This document shows, piece after piece, positions 20,425 to 29,534 of a stretch of DNA of 64,000 nt. The position numbers and the translations under genes were made by a program. Origin of the DNA: Marinicauda salina (GTDB lineage: Bacteria > Pseudomonadota > Alphaproteobacteria > Caulobacterales > Maricaulaceae); assembly GCF_003122085.1 (NCBI RefSeq), contig NZ_QEXV01000002.1:115758-179757 (forward strand), read 5' to 3'. The notes beneath the pieces were generated by a model that had not been told where the DNA came from, made no database searches, and saw nothing but the letters and a program-made list of their open reading frames with translations. Positions within the stretch are counted from its first letter, which is position 1. Each line of letters starts with the position of its first letter.

Positions 20425-21395
20425 CCGATCTCTATTCGCGTCTCGCCGGCGTCGGCGCGTATCTCCCCGAACGCGTGATGACGAATGACGATCTCGCCGG
20501 GATCGTCGAGACCAGCGACGAATGGATCCGCGAGCGAACGGGGATCGCCCGGCGCCATATCGCCGCCGATGGCGAGATGACCTCCGATCTCGGCGTCGCA
20601 GCCGCCGAGCGCGCGCTCGCCGACGCCGGCATGGTCGCCGGCGATATCGATCTCATCGTGCTGGCGACGGCGACGCCTGACCTGACCTTTCCGGCGACGG
20701 CGACGATCGTCCAGGAAAAGCTCGGTATCGAGACCGGCGCGGCGTTCGACATCCACGCCGTCTGCTCGGGTTTTCTCTATGCGATGGCGGCGGCCGACAA
20801 TTTCATCCGCTGCGGCCAGGCGACGAACGTCCTGGTGATCGGCGCGGAGACCTTCTCGCGCATTCTCGACTGGACCGACCGGACGACCTGCGTGCTGTTC
20901 GGCGACGGGGGCGGGGCGGTCGTTCTCGCCGCCGAAGAAGGGCGGCCGGAGGATCGCCTGGGGGTGATCAAGACCCACCTGCGCTCCGACGGGCGGTTCA
21001 AGGACCTGCTCTATGTCGACGGCGGCCCGTCGGCGACGCAGACGGTCGGGCATCTGCGCATGCAGGGAAACCAGGTGTTCCGACACGCGGTGAACAAGAT
21101 CGCGGGCTCGATGGAGGAGCTGGCCGAGATGGCCGGCGTTCCGGTGCCCGAGATCGACTGGTTCGTGCCCCACCAGGCCAATGAGCGGATCCTGCAGGGC
21201 GTCGCGCGCAAGCTCGGCATCGCCACCGAGAAGGTCATCTCGACCGTCGCCGAGCACGGCAATACCTCGGCGGCCTCGATCCCGCTGGCGCTCGATTTCG
21301 CGATCCGGGACGGTCGGATCAAGCGGGGCGATCTGCTGCTCATGGAGGCGCTGGGCGGCGGCTTCACCTGGGGCGCGGCGCTGGTGCGTTACTGA
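20421..21395 (+). CDS. fabH: 3-oxoacyl-ACP synthase III
   Basis: Starts fatty-acid synthesis by condensing acetyl-CoA with malonyl-ACP. The 324-residue protein has the full catalytic triad: C115 in [12 protein letters not shown]251 in [10 protein letters not shown] and N281 in [14 protein letters not shown]. It starts with GTG overlapping the plsX stop. Also visible is the [16 protein letters not shown] segment that contacts CoA. Confidence 0.97.
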   Translation: MTDLYSRLAGVGAYLPERVMTNDDLAGIVETSDEWIRERTGIARRHIAADGEMTSDLGVAAAERALADAGMVAGDIDLIVLATATPDLTFPATATIVQEKLGIETGAAFDIHAVCSGFLYAMAAADNFIRCGQATNVLVIGAETFSRILDWTDRTTCVLFGDGGGAVVLAAEEGRPEDRLGVIKTHLRSDGRFKDLLYVDGGPSATQTVGHLRMQGNQVFRHAVNKIAGSMEELAEMAGVPVPEIDWFVPHQANERILQGVARKLGIATEKVISTVAEHGNTSAASIPLALDFAIRDGRIKRGDLLLMEALGGGFTWGAALVRY

Positions 21396-21497
21396 ACGGC
21401 CGGGCGGCCGCGCCGGCGCCGGAATTGGAAATCCCGCCGTTGACCGCGTCTGGAATGCGGACGTACGCTCTCTGGCCGTCTGGAAGAGGACCCGGTG

Positions 21498-21800
21498 ATG
21501 ACAGGCAAAACGCTTACCCGCGCCGATCTCGCCGACGCCGTTCACAGGGAGGTCGGGCTGTCGCGCCAGGAAAGCGCCCAGCTGGTCGAATCCTTTCTGG
21601 GCATGATGTCGGACACGCTCGCCGGCGGCGAGAACGTCAAGCTCTCCTCGTTCGGCTCCTTCCTCCTGCGCGACAAGAACGGGCGGGTTGGGCGCAATCC
21701 GAAGACCGGCGAAGAGGTTCCGATCGACCCGCGCCGCGTCCTCGTGTTCAAGCCCTCGCAGGTGCTCAAGGACCGAGTCGACCGGTCGCTCTCGCCGTGA
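21498..21800 (+). CDS. ihfA: Integration host factor, alpha subunit
   Basis: DNA-bending nucleoid protein that acts as a heterodimer with IhfB. The 100-residue protein has the HU/IHF fold with [19 protein letters not shown] at the N-terminus and the DNA-contacting arm [20 protein letters not shown] containing the intercalating proline. ATG 21498 is preferred over GTG 21495 because AGAGGA at 21484-21489 is then well spaced. It follows fabH and precedes a MerR gene, the usual alphaproteobacterial order. Confidence 0.95.
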   Translation: MTGKTLTRADLADAVHREVGLSRQESAQLVESFLGMMSDTLAGGENVKLSSFGSFLLRDKNGRVGRNPKTGEEVPIDPRRVLVFKPSQVLKDRVDRSLSP

Positions 21801-21810
21801 GCCGGCCGCG

Positions 21811-22236
21811 ATGACGGCGAAGTCTCCCGACGCCTACCGGACCATCTCCGAGGCCGCCGCGGAATCGGAGCTGCCCGCGCACGTGCTGCGCTTCTGGGAG
21901 TCGAAGTTCAGCCAGCTCAAGCCGCTCAAGCGGAAGGGCGGGCGCCGGCTGTACCGCCCCCAGGACATCGCGTTGCTGAAGGGGCTGCGCCGGCTCCTCT
22001 ACGAGGAAGGGCTGACGATCAAGGGCGCGCAGAAATATCTCAAGGATCACGGCGTCGCCGAGGTGGCGGCTCTGGGCGAGGGGCGCGGCGAGATCAATCC
22101 CGGCGACGGGACGGCGTCGACAGCGCCGGCGTCGAGCAATCCGGCGCGCACCGCGGCCGAGCCGGACACGGTTCGGCGGGCGATCGGCAAGCTCGAGCAC
22201 GCCCGGGAGCGCCTGTCGGACGCGCTCGGAGAATAG
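21811..22236 (+). CDS. MerR family transcriptional regulator
   Basis: A 141-residue regulator with an N-terminal MerR winged helix-turn-helix (about residues 8-80): [20 protein letters not shown], then [29 protein letters not shown] in two pieces and [11 protein letters not shown]. The C-terminal part is short, low in complexity and lacks metal-binding cysteines, as in the MerR protein that routinely follows ihfA. It starts ten bases after ihfA. Its target is unknown. Confidence 0.9.
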   Translation: MTAKSPDAYRTISEAAAESELPAHVLRFWESKFSQLKPLKRKGGRRLYRPQDIALLKGLRRLLYEEGLTIKGAQKYLKDHGVAEVAALGEGRGEINPGDGTASTAPASSNPARTAAEPDTVRRAIGKLEHARERLSDALGE

Positions 22237-22327
22237 TCGAATCCGCACCGCGCGAGATGGTTGCCCGCAAGCGGGCGCGCGCCTATAAACCCGCTTCCCG
22301 CGACCTGCGTCTCGCGGGAGGCCTAGT

Positions 22328-22405
22328 CGGAGCGTGGCGCAGCCCGGTTAGCGCACCGGTCTGGGGGACCGGGGGTCGCCGGTTCGAATCCGGCCGCTCC
22401 GACCA
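22328..22405 (+). tRNA. tRNA-Pro (anticodon GGG)
   Basis: Complete cloverleaf: acceptor CGGAGCG / CGCTCCG, D stem GCGC / GCGC, anticodon stem CCGGT / ACCGG enclosing loop CTGGGGG with anticodon GGG at 22363-22365, and the GGTTCGAATCC T-arm. The 3' CCA (22403-22405) is encoded. Reads CCC and CCU codons. Confidence 0.96.
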
Positions 22406-22473
22406 TTTCTCTACCGCCTCCCTTTCTCCGCCGCCGGCGTGCTAGGCTCGCCGCGTCACACGGGGAGGACGCC

Positions 22474-23025
22474 ATGATCAGAACTTCCGCCATCGCGGCC
22501 GCAGCCGCGATTTCCATCGGCGCTACCGCACATGCCGGTCAGGGGATCGACATTCCGGGCGCGCTTCCGGACGGGGACACCTGCGAACGCGTCTGGGCGG
22601 ACGCCGAGTCGCCGGAGATGGCCGCGGCCGTGTTCGTCGCCGCGCTCATCACGTACGAATTCGACGAGGCGGTCGCGCGCGACTGCATGACCCGCATCGT
22701 CGATGACGGCTATCTCGCCAACGGCGAGCTCAGCCGCAATTTCGACTACCTGATCGAGGTGGGCGTCGACCGTCACGCCGAGATCGCCCGGTCCTATGTC
22801 GAGGGCGCGACGCCGGAGAACGGCTATGCGCTGCCCGAGCCGCCCTGGACGATCCGCTTCGAGCGCGACCGGCGCTTCGATCTCGGCGGAGGCGAGTATC
22901 GGGTGAAGGTCGTCACGTCGGGGCAGGGGACCAGCCGGCCGGTGACGCTGCGCCGGGACGACGCGGGCCGCTACCGGATCGCGGAGGCCTCAACCCTCTT
23001 CGTCGGAGTCCACGCGCCGCAGTAG
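22474..23025 (+). CDS. Secreted protein, possibly DUF6935-like
   Basis: A 183-residue protein with a clear signal peptide (MIRTSAIAAAAAISIGATAHAG), so it is probably periplasmic. A helical middle part is followed by a strand-rich end, EYRVKVVTSGQGTSRPVTLRRDD split after SGQG, and ASTLFVGVHAP; this end is reminiscent of DUF6935 but I hold that loosely. A Shine-Dalgarno GGGGAGG at 22462-22468 supports the ATG. The last 36 bases overlap the end of the PqiA-like gene on the other strand. Function unknown. Confidence 0.7.
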   Translation: MIRTSAIAAAAAISIGATAHAGQGIDIPGALPDGDTCERVWADAESPEMAAAVFVAALITYEFDEAVARDCMTRIVDDGYLANGELSRNFDYLIEVGVDRHAEIARSYVEGATPENGYALPEPPWTIRFERDRRFDLGGGEYRVKVVTSGQGTSRPVTLRRDDAGRYRIAEASTLFVGVHAPQ

Positions 23026-23499
23026 GTCGCGGGACACGCGTCCCGAGGCGAGCATCAGCAGCACGCCCGAGGCGGCGAAGAACCAGAGCCCGGGCTGGCT
23101 GGCGGCGCTGGCCAGCCCCGAGCTCGACCACATCACCATGGCCACGGCGACGACGAGCACGTCGGTGAGCGACCACTTGCCCAGCCGCTCCACCCAGGCG
23201 AGCAGCCCCGGCGAGACGGGATCGTCCGCCAGGTGGAGACGCAGGAGCACCAGCGCCTTCGCGGGCGGCGTCACCAGCGAGAACAGCGTGATCAGCACGG
23301 CCAGCGCGACCTCGTCGCTCGCCCACAACGCGGCGATGGTGTCGAGCAGCGAGTAGCTGTCCTTCCACAGCAGCAAGCGCCGCGTCTCCATCATCGGCAG
23401 CATCACGCCCAGCGGAAACAGGAAGGCGGCGAGCGCGATCAGGCCGCGCGCGAGCGCGCCGCCGGCGCCGTGACGATCAGCAGGGACGGATCGGGCCAT
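22990..23499 (-). CDS. Paraquat-inducible protein A-like membrane protein
   Basis: A 169-residue inner-membrane protein with four hydrophobic segments matching a single PqiA domain: ALIALAAFLFPLGVMLPMM-type first helix (begins LIALAAFLFPLG), LWASDEVALAVLITLFSLVTPPAK in two parts, and LGKWSLTDVLVVAVAMVMW. PqiA proteins take part in lipid transport between membranes; most have two such domains, this one has one. It lies 31 bases behind the acyl-CoA dehydrogenase pair on the same strand and may share their transcript. Confidence 0.8.
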   Translation of the reverse strand: MARSVPADRHGAGGALARGLIALAAFLFPLGVMLPMMETRRLLLWKDSYSLLDTIAALWASDEVALAVLITLFSLVTPPAKALVLLRLHLADDPVSPGLLAWVERLGKWSLTDVLVVAVAMVMWSSSGLASAASQPGLWFFAASGVLLMLASGRVSRDLLRRVDSDEEG

Positions 23500-23530
23500 G
23501 GGCGGATTCTAGCCGAGCCGCCCCGACGCG

Positions 23531-24655
23531 TCAGTAGCCGCTGAGCCGGGCTACCTCGCCCGCGCCCCACGCATCGTCGCCGAGGAATTCCCCGGCGGCC
23601 TGGGCGCGCTTGTAGTACAGGCCGATATCGTACTCGTCGGTCATGCCGACGCCGCCGTGCATCTGGATGCCTTCGGCGGCGGACAGCCGGGCGACCTCGC
23701 AGGACTTGGCCTTCGCCGCTGCGCACCAGATCGGGGCCTGGGACGGCGTTTCGTCGAGCGCGCGAAGCGCCTTCATCACCAGCGAACGCGCCAGCTCCAG
23801 CTCGCCGTAGAGATGGGCGGCGCGATGCTGGAGCCCCTGGAAGGAGGCGACGGATTTGCCGAACTGCTCGCGCTCCTTGATGTAGTCGAGCGTGGCGTCG
23901 AAGGCCTGCTCGGCGACCCCGAGGCTCTCGGCGGCCAGCCCGGCGCGTCCGGCGTTGAGGATCTGCTGATAGGCGTCCTCGGGATCGTCGGCGCCGGAGA
24001 GCAGCGCGTCGCCGTCGAGCTTGACGTCGGAGAAGTCGATATCGGCGGGCACGTGGCTGTCGACGGTGCGCCGCGGCGTGCGCGTCACGCCTTCGGCTTC
24101 GGGATCGACCATGAAGAGGTTGATCCGGTCGTCGTCAGTGCGCGCCGCGACGATCAGCAGGTCAGCGCCCATCGCGGTCGCGACGAAGCGCTTCCTGCCG
24201 TCGAGCCGGAAACCGTTGCCGTCCTTCTTCGCGCGCGTCTCGATGACGCCGGGGTCGTGGCGGGCCTTCTCGTCGACCGCGAAGGCGATGACGGTCTCGC
24301 CCGCGGCGATCTTCGGCAGCCATTCGGCCTTCTGCGCGTCGGTCCCGGCGCGGTCGAACGCCGTCGCCGCGAGCACCGAGGTGGACAGGAAGGGCGAAGC
24401 GGCCAGCGTCCGGCCCATCTCCATCAGCAGGACGCCGGCGGCGGCGTTGCCCATCTCGACGCCGCCATGGGCCTCGGGGACGAGCACGCCGCACCAGCCC
24501 ATCTCGGCCATGGACGTCCAGAGGCCCCGGTCGAAGCCCTCGGCGTTCTTTTCGTCGCGCAGCTTGCGGAGCGCCGCGACGGGCGCGGACTGCGCAAGGA
24601 AGGACCGCGCGCTGTCGCGGAGCATCTGTTCTTCGTCGGAAAGCACGAAAGTCAT
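23531..24655 (-). CDS. Acyl-CoA dehydrogenase (second of a pair)
   Basis: FAD-dependent acyl-CoA oxidation. The 374-residue protein starts at MTFVLSDEEQMLRDSARSFL and carries ACAD middle and C-terminal domains, with GVAEQAFDATLDYIKEREQFG and the closing IQMHGGVGMTDEYDIGLYYK. The usual catalytic glutamate position is not obvious, as in small-subunit members of two-gene ACAD heteromers. It follows its partner by 25 bases on the same strand. ATG 24655 replaces a longer frame that would run into the partner gene. Substrate unknown. Confidence 0.9.
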   Translation of the reverse strand: MTFVLSDEEQMLRDSARSFLAQSAPVAALRKLRDEKNAEGFDRGLWTSMAEMGWCGVLVPEAHGGVEMGNAAAGVLLMEMGRTLAASPFLSTSVLAATAFDRAGTDAQKAEWLPKIAAGETVIAFAVDEKARHDPGVIETRAKKDGNGFRLDGRKRFVATAMGADLLIVAARTDDDRINLFMVDPEAEGVTRTPRRTVDSHVPADIDFSDVKLDGDALLSGADDPEDAYQQILNAGRAGLAAESLGVAEQAFDATLDYIKEREQFGKSVASFQGLQHRAAHLYGELELARSLVMKALRALDETPSQAPIWCAAAKAKSCEVARLSAAEGIQMHGGVGMTDEYDIGLYYKRAQAAGEFLGDDAWGAGEVARLSGY

Positions 24656-24680
24656 TGCGGAAATCCCTGTCTGAAATGGC

Positions 24681-25859
24681 CTATTCGGTCGGCAGTTCGA
24701 GCACGCGCTTGGCGACGATATTGAGCTGGATCTCGCTCGTGCCGCCCTCGATGGAATTGGCGCGCGAGCGGAGCCAGGACCGGGCGGGATCACCGTCGGT
24801 CTCGTTCTCGCCTTCCCAGAGCAGGCCGTCGGAGCCGAGCGCGGACATGTTGAGTTCGTTCTTCCGCTTGTTCAGCTCGGTGCCGATATATTTGAGCATG
24901 GAGGCGCGCGCCCCAACGCCTTCGCCCTGGTCGGCCTCTTCCTTCACGCGCTGCATCGTGGCCTCGAAGGCCAGCCCGTCGATGGTCAGGCGGGCGACGT
25001 CGCCGCGCAGGATCGGGTCGGCGAGGCGCCCGGATTCGTCGGCCTCGCCGGACTGGTGGGCCGCCGTGACCGGGTTCAGCCCGCCGAACTGGGCTTCCGA
25101 GACGATGCCGGCGCGCTCGTGGCTCAAGAGGTATTTCGCGATGGTCCAGCCCTGGCCGGCCTCGCCGACGCGGTTCTTCACGTACGCCTTGGCGTCGTCG
25201 AAGAAGGTCTCGCAGAAGGGCGACTTGCCCGAGATGAGCTTGATCGGCTTCGTCGAGACGCCGGGCGTGTCCATGTCGATGAGCAGAAACGAGATGCCCT
25301 CGTGCTTGGGCTTGTCGGGCTCGGTGCGCACGAGCGCGAAGATCCAGTCGGACTTGTCGGCGTAGGAGGTCCAGACCTTCTGGCCGTTGACCACGTAATG
25401 ATCGCCGTCGAGCACGCCCTTGGTGCGCAGCGAGGCGAGGTCCGAGCCCGCGCCGGGCTCGGAATAGCCCTGAGCCCAGCGGATCTCGCCGCGCGCGATC
25501 TTCGGCAGGTGCTCCTTCTTCTGCTCCTCGGAGCCGAACTTCAGAAGCGCCGGGCCGAGCATCCAGATGCCGAAGGAGGCCAGCGGCGAGCGCGCATTGA
25601 TGCGCTTCATCTCCTCCTTGAGGACGAAGGCCTCCTCCTTGGACAGCCCGCCGCCGCCGTATTCGGTCGGCCAGGTCGGCACCGTCCAGCCCTTCTCGGC
25701 CATGCGCTCGAGCCAGATGCGCTGGTCGTCGCTGGCGAACTCGGCGTTCCGGCCGCCCCAGCAGATATCCTGCTCGCCCCTGACCGGCTCGCGCATCGCG
25801 TCCGGGCAGTTCTCCTCCAGCCAGGCGCGCGTCTCGGCGCGGAAGGTTTCGAGGGACAT
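24681..25859 (-). CDS. Acyl-CoA dehydrogenase (first of a pair)
   Basis: A 392-residue acyl-CoA dehydrogenase that begins MSLETFRAETRAWLEENCPD and has the FAD motif QGYSEPGAGSDLASLRTKG, the WTSYADKSDWIFALVRT segment and a C-terminal SIEGGTSEIQLNIVAKRVL. Pairs of unlike ACAD genes often encode one heteromeric enzyme acting on bulky acyl-CoAs. The start has a very strong Shine-Dalgarno (GGAGGAG on the minus strand). A perfect 16-bp palindrome stands 15 bases upstream of the start codon, suggesting control by a MerR- or TetR-type regulator. Confidence 0.92.
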   Translation of the reverse strand: MSLETFRAETRAWLEENCPDAMREPVRGEQDICWGGRNAEFASDDQRIWLERMAEKGWTVPTWPTEYGGGGLSKEEAFVLKEEMKRINARSPLASFGIWMLGPALLKFGSEEQKKEHLPKIARGEIRWAQGYSEPGAGSDLASLRTKGVLDGDHYVVNGQKVWTSYADKSDWIFALVRTEPDKPKHEGISFLLIDMDTPGVSTKPIKLISGKSPFCETFFDDAKAYVKNRVGEAGQGWTIAKYLLSHERAGIVSEAQFGGLNPVTAAHQSGEADESGRLADPILRGDVARLTIDGLAFEATMQRVKEEADQGEGVGARASMLKYIGTELNKRKNELNMSALGSDGLLWEGENETDGDPARSWLRSRANSIEGGTSEIQLNIVAKRVLELPTE

Positions 25860-25873
25860 GGTCGCTCCTCCCA

Positions 25874-25889
25874 TTGACGTTTACGTCAA
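25874..25889. promoter_or_regulatory. 16-bp palindromic operator (LiuR-like)
   Basis: TTGACGT (25874-25880), TT, ACGTCAA (25883-25889) is a perfect inverted repeat directly upstream of the acyl-CoA dehydrogenase operon. It matches the general form of sites for LiuR, the MerR-family repressor of branched-chain amino acid and fatty-acid degradation in proteobacteria. The palindrome is seen; the regulator is inferred. Confidence 0.6.
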
Positions 25890-26026
25890 GGTTAGGGCGG
25901 AGCCGGCGGCTTCGCCAGTCCGGATTCGGCGAAATCGCACGCGCCGGCGCGGCGAATGCGCGCGCTGCGCTTGCTCCCCGGCGCAGTCCGGATAATTAGG
26001 AGCGCGAATTGCGGCGAGGATGCTCG

Positions 26027-27154
26027 ATGACCGTTCCGGCCTTTCACGAAACGCGCCCCTTCACGCAGCCCGGCACGGACCGGGCGATGTTCTGGTGGCT
26101 GGTCGTCGTCGCGGCGTTCGTGTGCGCGATGATCCTCGTGGGCGGCGCGACGCGTCTGACCGATTCCGGTCTGTCGATCACCGAGTGGCGTCCGGTCACC
26201 GGCGCGGTGCCGCCGCTTACGACCGATGGCTGGGAGGCGGAACTCGAGAAGTATCGCCGCATCCCCGAATACCAGGAACAGAACCGCGGCATGTCGATGG
26301 CCGAGTTCCAGTTCATCTACTGGTGGGAGTGGGGCCATCGCCAGCTCGGCCGCACGCTGGGCCTCGTCTTCGCGGTCCCGTTCGCGATCTTCCTCTTCCG
26401 CAGGCGGGTTCCCGCGCGGCTCAAGCCGCGCCTGTGGATCCTTTTCGGACTCGGCGGGCTGCAGGGCGCGATCGGCTGGTGGATGGTGTCGTCGGGGCTC
26501 GCCGACCGGCTCGACGTGAGCCAGTACCGGCTGGCGACCCATCTGGTGATGGCCTTCATCATTCTCGGCGTGACGCTGTGGACGGCGCTCGAGCTGCGCT
26601 ATGGCGCGGCGCGGATCGGATCTTCCGCGCGCGTCTTTCGCTGGACGGCCGCGCTATGGGCCGGCGTGCTGCTCCAGGTCGCGCTGGGCGCCTTCGTCGC
26701 CGGGCTCGACGCCGGGCGCATCTTCACGACCTGGCCGCTGATGGAGGGCCGGCTGATCCCGGACGGCTATCTGTCCAGCCTGCCGCTCTGGCAGGCGGCC
26801 TTCGAGAGCCGGCCGGCGGTGCAGCTCCACCACCGCTGGTTCGCCTATCTGCTGACGGCCGCGGCGCTGGCGCTGGCCGTCCGGCTGAGGCGGCAAGACG
26901 ACATCGCGCTGCAGCGCCTCGCCGTGGTGATGGCGATCACGATCCTCGCCCAGGTCGCGCTGGGCGTCGCCACGCTCATGGCCGCCGCGCCGCTCTGGCT
27001 GTCGCTCATCCACCAGGCCGGGGCGATCGCGCTCTTCCTGGTCGCCGGGATAACCGCCTGGGCGGCGGCCCGGGCGGGTCACTCGGGCGCGACGACGGCC
27101 CGCGAGACGACTTCGCGGGCGACCAGCTTCACCCGGGAATCGCCGGCGTCGTAG
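26027..27154 (+). CDS. ctaA: Heme A synthase (COX15/CtaA family)
   Basis: Oxidises a methyl group of heme O to give heme A for cytochrome c oxidase; an integral inner-membrane enzyme. The 375-residue protein has eight predicted helices and the histidines expected to bind hemes: H104 in WEWGHRQLGRTLG, then in YRLATHLVMAF, VQLHHRWFAY and LIHQAGAIAL. The N-terminal GGATRLTDSGLSITEWRPV is the alphaproteobacterial/mitochondrial COX15 signature. ATG 26027 follows GCGAGGA at 26014-26020. The last 76 bases overlap the reverse-strand lipoprotein gene. Confidence 0.95.
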   Translation: MTVPAFHETRPFTQPGTDRAMFWWLVVVAAFVCAMILVGGATRLTDSGLSITEWRPVTGAVPPLTTDGWEAELEKYRRIPEYQEQNRGMSMAEFQFIYWWEWGHRQLGRTLGLVFAVPFAIFLFRRRVPARLKPRLWILFGLGGLQGAIGWWMVSSGLADRLDVSQYRLATHLVMAFIILGVTLWTALELRYGAARIGSSARVFRWTAALWAGVLLQVALGAFVAGLDAGRIFTTWPLMEGRLIPDGYLSSLPLWQAAFESRPAVQLHHRWFAYLLTAAALALAVRLRRQDDIALQRLAVVMAITILAQVALGVATLMAAAPLWLSLIHQAGAIALFLVAGITAWAAARAGHSGATTARETTSRATSFTRESPAS

Positions 27155-28149
27155 ACCGCCATCACGCCGGACGAGAACGCCATCCCGCCATAGGACTCCA
27201 GCGTGAGCGCCACTGCACCGGGACGCTGGACCGCCGGGGCGTTCAAGCCATCCTCGAGTTCGAGCGCGGCGATCTCTTCGAGCGTGCGCGCGTCGAACAC
27301 GATCAGGCGGCCAAGCTCCGGCGCGGGCGCGATCACCACCGGCCGGCCCAGCAGCTCGGCGTAGACCAGTTCGCTCACGGCCAGGCCCGGCGCGTCGGCG
27401 ACGATCTCGCCGCCGGAATCTATCCGCGCCAGGCCGGCCGTCGGCCCGCCGATCACCAGCTCGCCGTTCGCCGAGGTGCAGGCGCGCGCGGGGAAGGGAA
27501 GCGCGATCGTCGCGCGGGTCTCGACCGACAGCGCATCCTCGCCGCGATCGCGGATCCTGAGGATCGTCGCCTCGGCGTCCTCGCCCAATACGGCGAGATC
27601 GACATAGCCGATCCCCTCGTCGAACACGCACACGCCGGCCGCGCCTTCCGACGGCGCGTCGGCGCCGAGCGGCAGCTCGGCCATCTCGCGGGTCTCGCGG
27701 ATCAGGGCGTAGCTCCTGAGCGCGCCCTCGAGATCGACGCCGAACAGGAACGGGAAGCGTTCTCCCCTGAGGTCGAATCCGGCCACGGCCCCGACATCGA
27801 TCAGTCGCGGGCCGGCGCTCTGAATGATGCGCTCGCCGTCGATCGTGTAGATGTCGAACCCGCCCTGGCGCATCGAGGCGGCCAGAAGCCCCGTCCAGGG
27901 CGCGTCCGGGACCGGCAGGAAGGCCAGCGACTCCACCGCACCGGCGGGCTCGAACACGTTCGTGACGAGCGCGGACTCGATCCGAGTCTCGGGTTCGGCG
28001 TCAGTGGTTTCCTCGGCGGGCGGCTCGCCGCAGGCGCTCAGGCCGAGCGCGGCTGCAAGGAGCGTCGCGCCCACGGCCCGCGCACGGCGAAAGTCCGTCC
28101 CGGTCTCTGAACGTTGAAGAAGAGAATCGATCCGTCGGGTGAAAAGCAT
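27079..28149 (-). CDS. Lipoprotein with phytase-like beta-propeller
   Basis: A 356-residue secreted protein with a lipobox LSAC (cysteine 40) preceded by an unusually long basic N-terminus. The rest is strand-rich and repetitive, in the style of beta-propeller phytases: LLAASMRQGGFDIYTIDGER, AGFDLRGERFPFLFGVD, GIGYVDLAVLGEDAEATILR and LIVFDARTLEEIAALEL. I call it phytase-like with moderate confidence; catalytic residues cannot be confirmed by eye. Its start overlaps the end of phoX by 112 bases on the same strand, and its end overlaps ctaA by 76 bases on the other. The phoX context suggests phosphorus scavenging. Confidence 0.6.
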   Translation of the reverse strand: MLFTRRIDSLLQRSETGTDFRRARAVGATLLAAALGLSACGEPPAEETTDAEPETRIESALVTNVFEPAGAVESLAFLPVPDAPWTGLLAASMRQGGFDIYTIDGERIIQSAGPRLIDVGAVAGFDLRGERFPFLFGVDLEGALRSYALIRETREMAELPLGADAPSEGAAGVCVFDEGIGYVDLAVLGEDAEATILRIRDRGEDALSVETRATIALPFPARACTSANGELVIGGPTAGLARIDSGGEIVADAPGLAVSELVYAELLGRPVVIAPAPELGRLIVFDARTLEEIAALELEDGLNAPAVQRPGAVALTLESYGGMAFSSGVMAVYDAGDSRVKLVAREVVSRAVVAPE

Positions 28150-29456
28150 GGTCCTGTAATCTCGCTGTATTCGCCTCCCTCGGAGGCGGCGTTGCGTCCG
28201 ATTGTGTAGAGGCGGCCCTCCGGCGTCACCCCGCGTATGTACTGCTCGGCGGGCCCGTCTTCCACGACGATGAGATCGCCCCACGGCGCCACCGTGATGT
28301 TGTCGCAGTTCTCCAGAAGTCGCGGGTCCGTGCTCTCCACGAACAGCTCCAGCACGCCCGGTTCGCTCGATTCCTGCGCGTAGCCCTCGAAGCGGCTGGG
28401 GCGGTAGCGCCAGATCTGGCCGATGCGCTCCGGTCCGCCGTCGGTGCAGCAGAAGTAGACCTCGCCGTCGCCGAACCACATGCCTTCGCCGCGCGTGAAG
28501 CGCGCCGCGCCGGCCGCGACGCCGCGAGCAGCCAGATCGCCCTCGGGCGAATGGATCTCGTCGAGATCGATCCAGCGGACGGACAGCCGCTCGCCGACCG
28601 GGATCGCGTCCTCGCCCGACCAGTTGCGCGTGTCCGCGCCCGGCCGCCCTTCGATCGCCAGCGCCTGCAGCCGGCCGCCGCGCCAGAGCTCGCCGGGCCG
28701 GTCGGGCAGGAAACGATAGATCAGGCCGGGGTCGTCGTCCTCGGTCTGGTAGACGACGCCGGTGGCCGGGTCCACGGCGACGGCTTCGTGGACGAAGCGC
28801 CCGAGGCCGCGCAGCGGCACGGGATCGACCAGGCCCGTCGCGTCGGCGGCGACCTCGAAGGCATAGCCGTGATCGACGCGGGCCCGTTCGCCCGCCCTCA
28901 TCAGCGTCTCCTCGCAGCTGATCCAGCTGCCCCACGGGGTCGGCCCGCCCGCGCAGTTGTTGCAGGTCCCCGCCAGCGAAAGGAACTGGCGCTCGACGCG
29001 CAGGGTCTCGGGGTCGACATCCACCGTGGTCGTTCCGCCCAGGTGCGGCTCGCCCTCGGGCGTGAAGTCGAAGATGCGCGTCTCGTCGACCCGCGCCAGG
29101 CGCTCGGCGTTGGCGCCGAAGGCCGACTTGTCGGCCTCGTCCGGATAGAGCTCGTGATTGCGAACCAGCGTCACCCGGCCGTCCGGACCGGGAAACGCCG
29201 CCATGCCGTCATGGTCGCCGGGGACCAGCAGACCGTCGTCCATCAGGTCGCCGAACTCGGAGAAGACCGCGTAGCTGAAGTCCTCCGGCAGATCGAATAG
29301 CCGCCGCGGATCGGCGACGAGCGGGCCGAAGCCCTCGACCTCGCTGAGATAATCCGCGTCGACGCCGCGCCCGCATCCTGCGAGCACGGGCAGGCCGGCG
29401 AAGGCCGTCGAAGTCGCGGCGGCGGAGCGCAGGAAGGCGCGGCGGGAGACGGTCAT
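28038..29456 (-). CDS. phoX: PhoX-family alkaline phosphatase
   Basis: Secreted calcium/iron-type phosphatase family (DUF839) that releases phosphate from organic esters. The 472-residue protein begins with a twin-arginine signal (MTVSRRAFLRSAAATSTAFA) followed by LAGC, so a Tat-exported lipoprotein is possible. Family features include LVRNHELYP, GGTTTVDVDPET, AGTCNNCAGGPTPWGSWISCEE (split at GG), GRFVHEAVAVDP and the closing GPCFSPDGSILFFNVQ. The downstream lipoprotein gene overlaps it. Biochemical substrate not provable from sequence. Confidence 0.85.
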   Translation of the reverse strand: MTVSRRAFLRSAAATSTAFAGLPVLAGCGRGVDADYLSEVEGFGPLVADPRRLFDLPEDFSYAVFSEFGDLMDDGLLVPGDHDGMAAFPGPDGRVTLVRNHELYPDEADKSAFGANAERLARVDETRIFDFTPEGEPHLGGTTTVDVDPETLRVERQFLSLAGTCNNCAGGPTPWGSWISCEETLMRAGERARVDHGYAFEVAADATGLVDPVPLRGLGRFVHEAVAVDPATGVVYQTEDDDPGLIYRFLPDRPGELWRGGRLQALAIEGRPGADTRNWSGEDAIPVGERLSVRWIDLDEIHSPEGDLAARGVAAGAARFTRGEGMWFGDGEVYFCCTDGGPERIGQIWRYRPSRFEGYAQESSEPGVLELFVESTDPRLLENCDNITVAPWGDLIVVEDGPAEQYIRGVTPEGRLYTIGRNAASEGGEYSEITGPCFSPDGSILFFNVQRPGRTFAVRGPWARRSLQPRSA

Positions 29457-29534
29457 GCGGCCTCGCGTGAACAGATGCCCCGGCCGTGTTTAGCGCGAAG
29501 CCGCGCGCGGCGCGACACCCCGACGCCGAAATAT

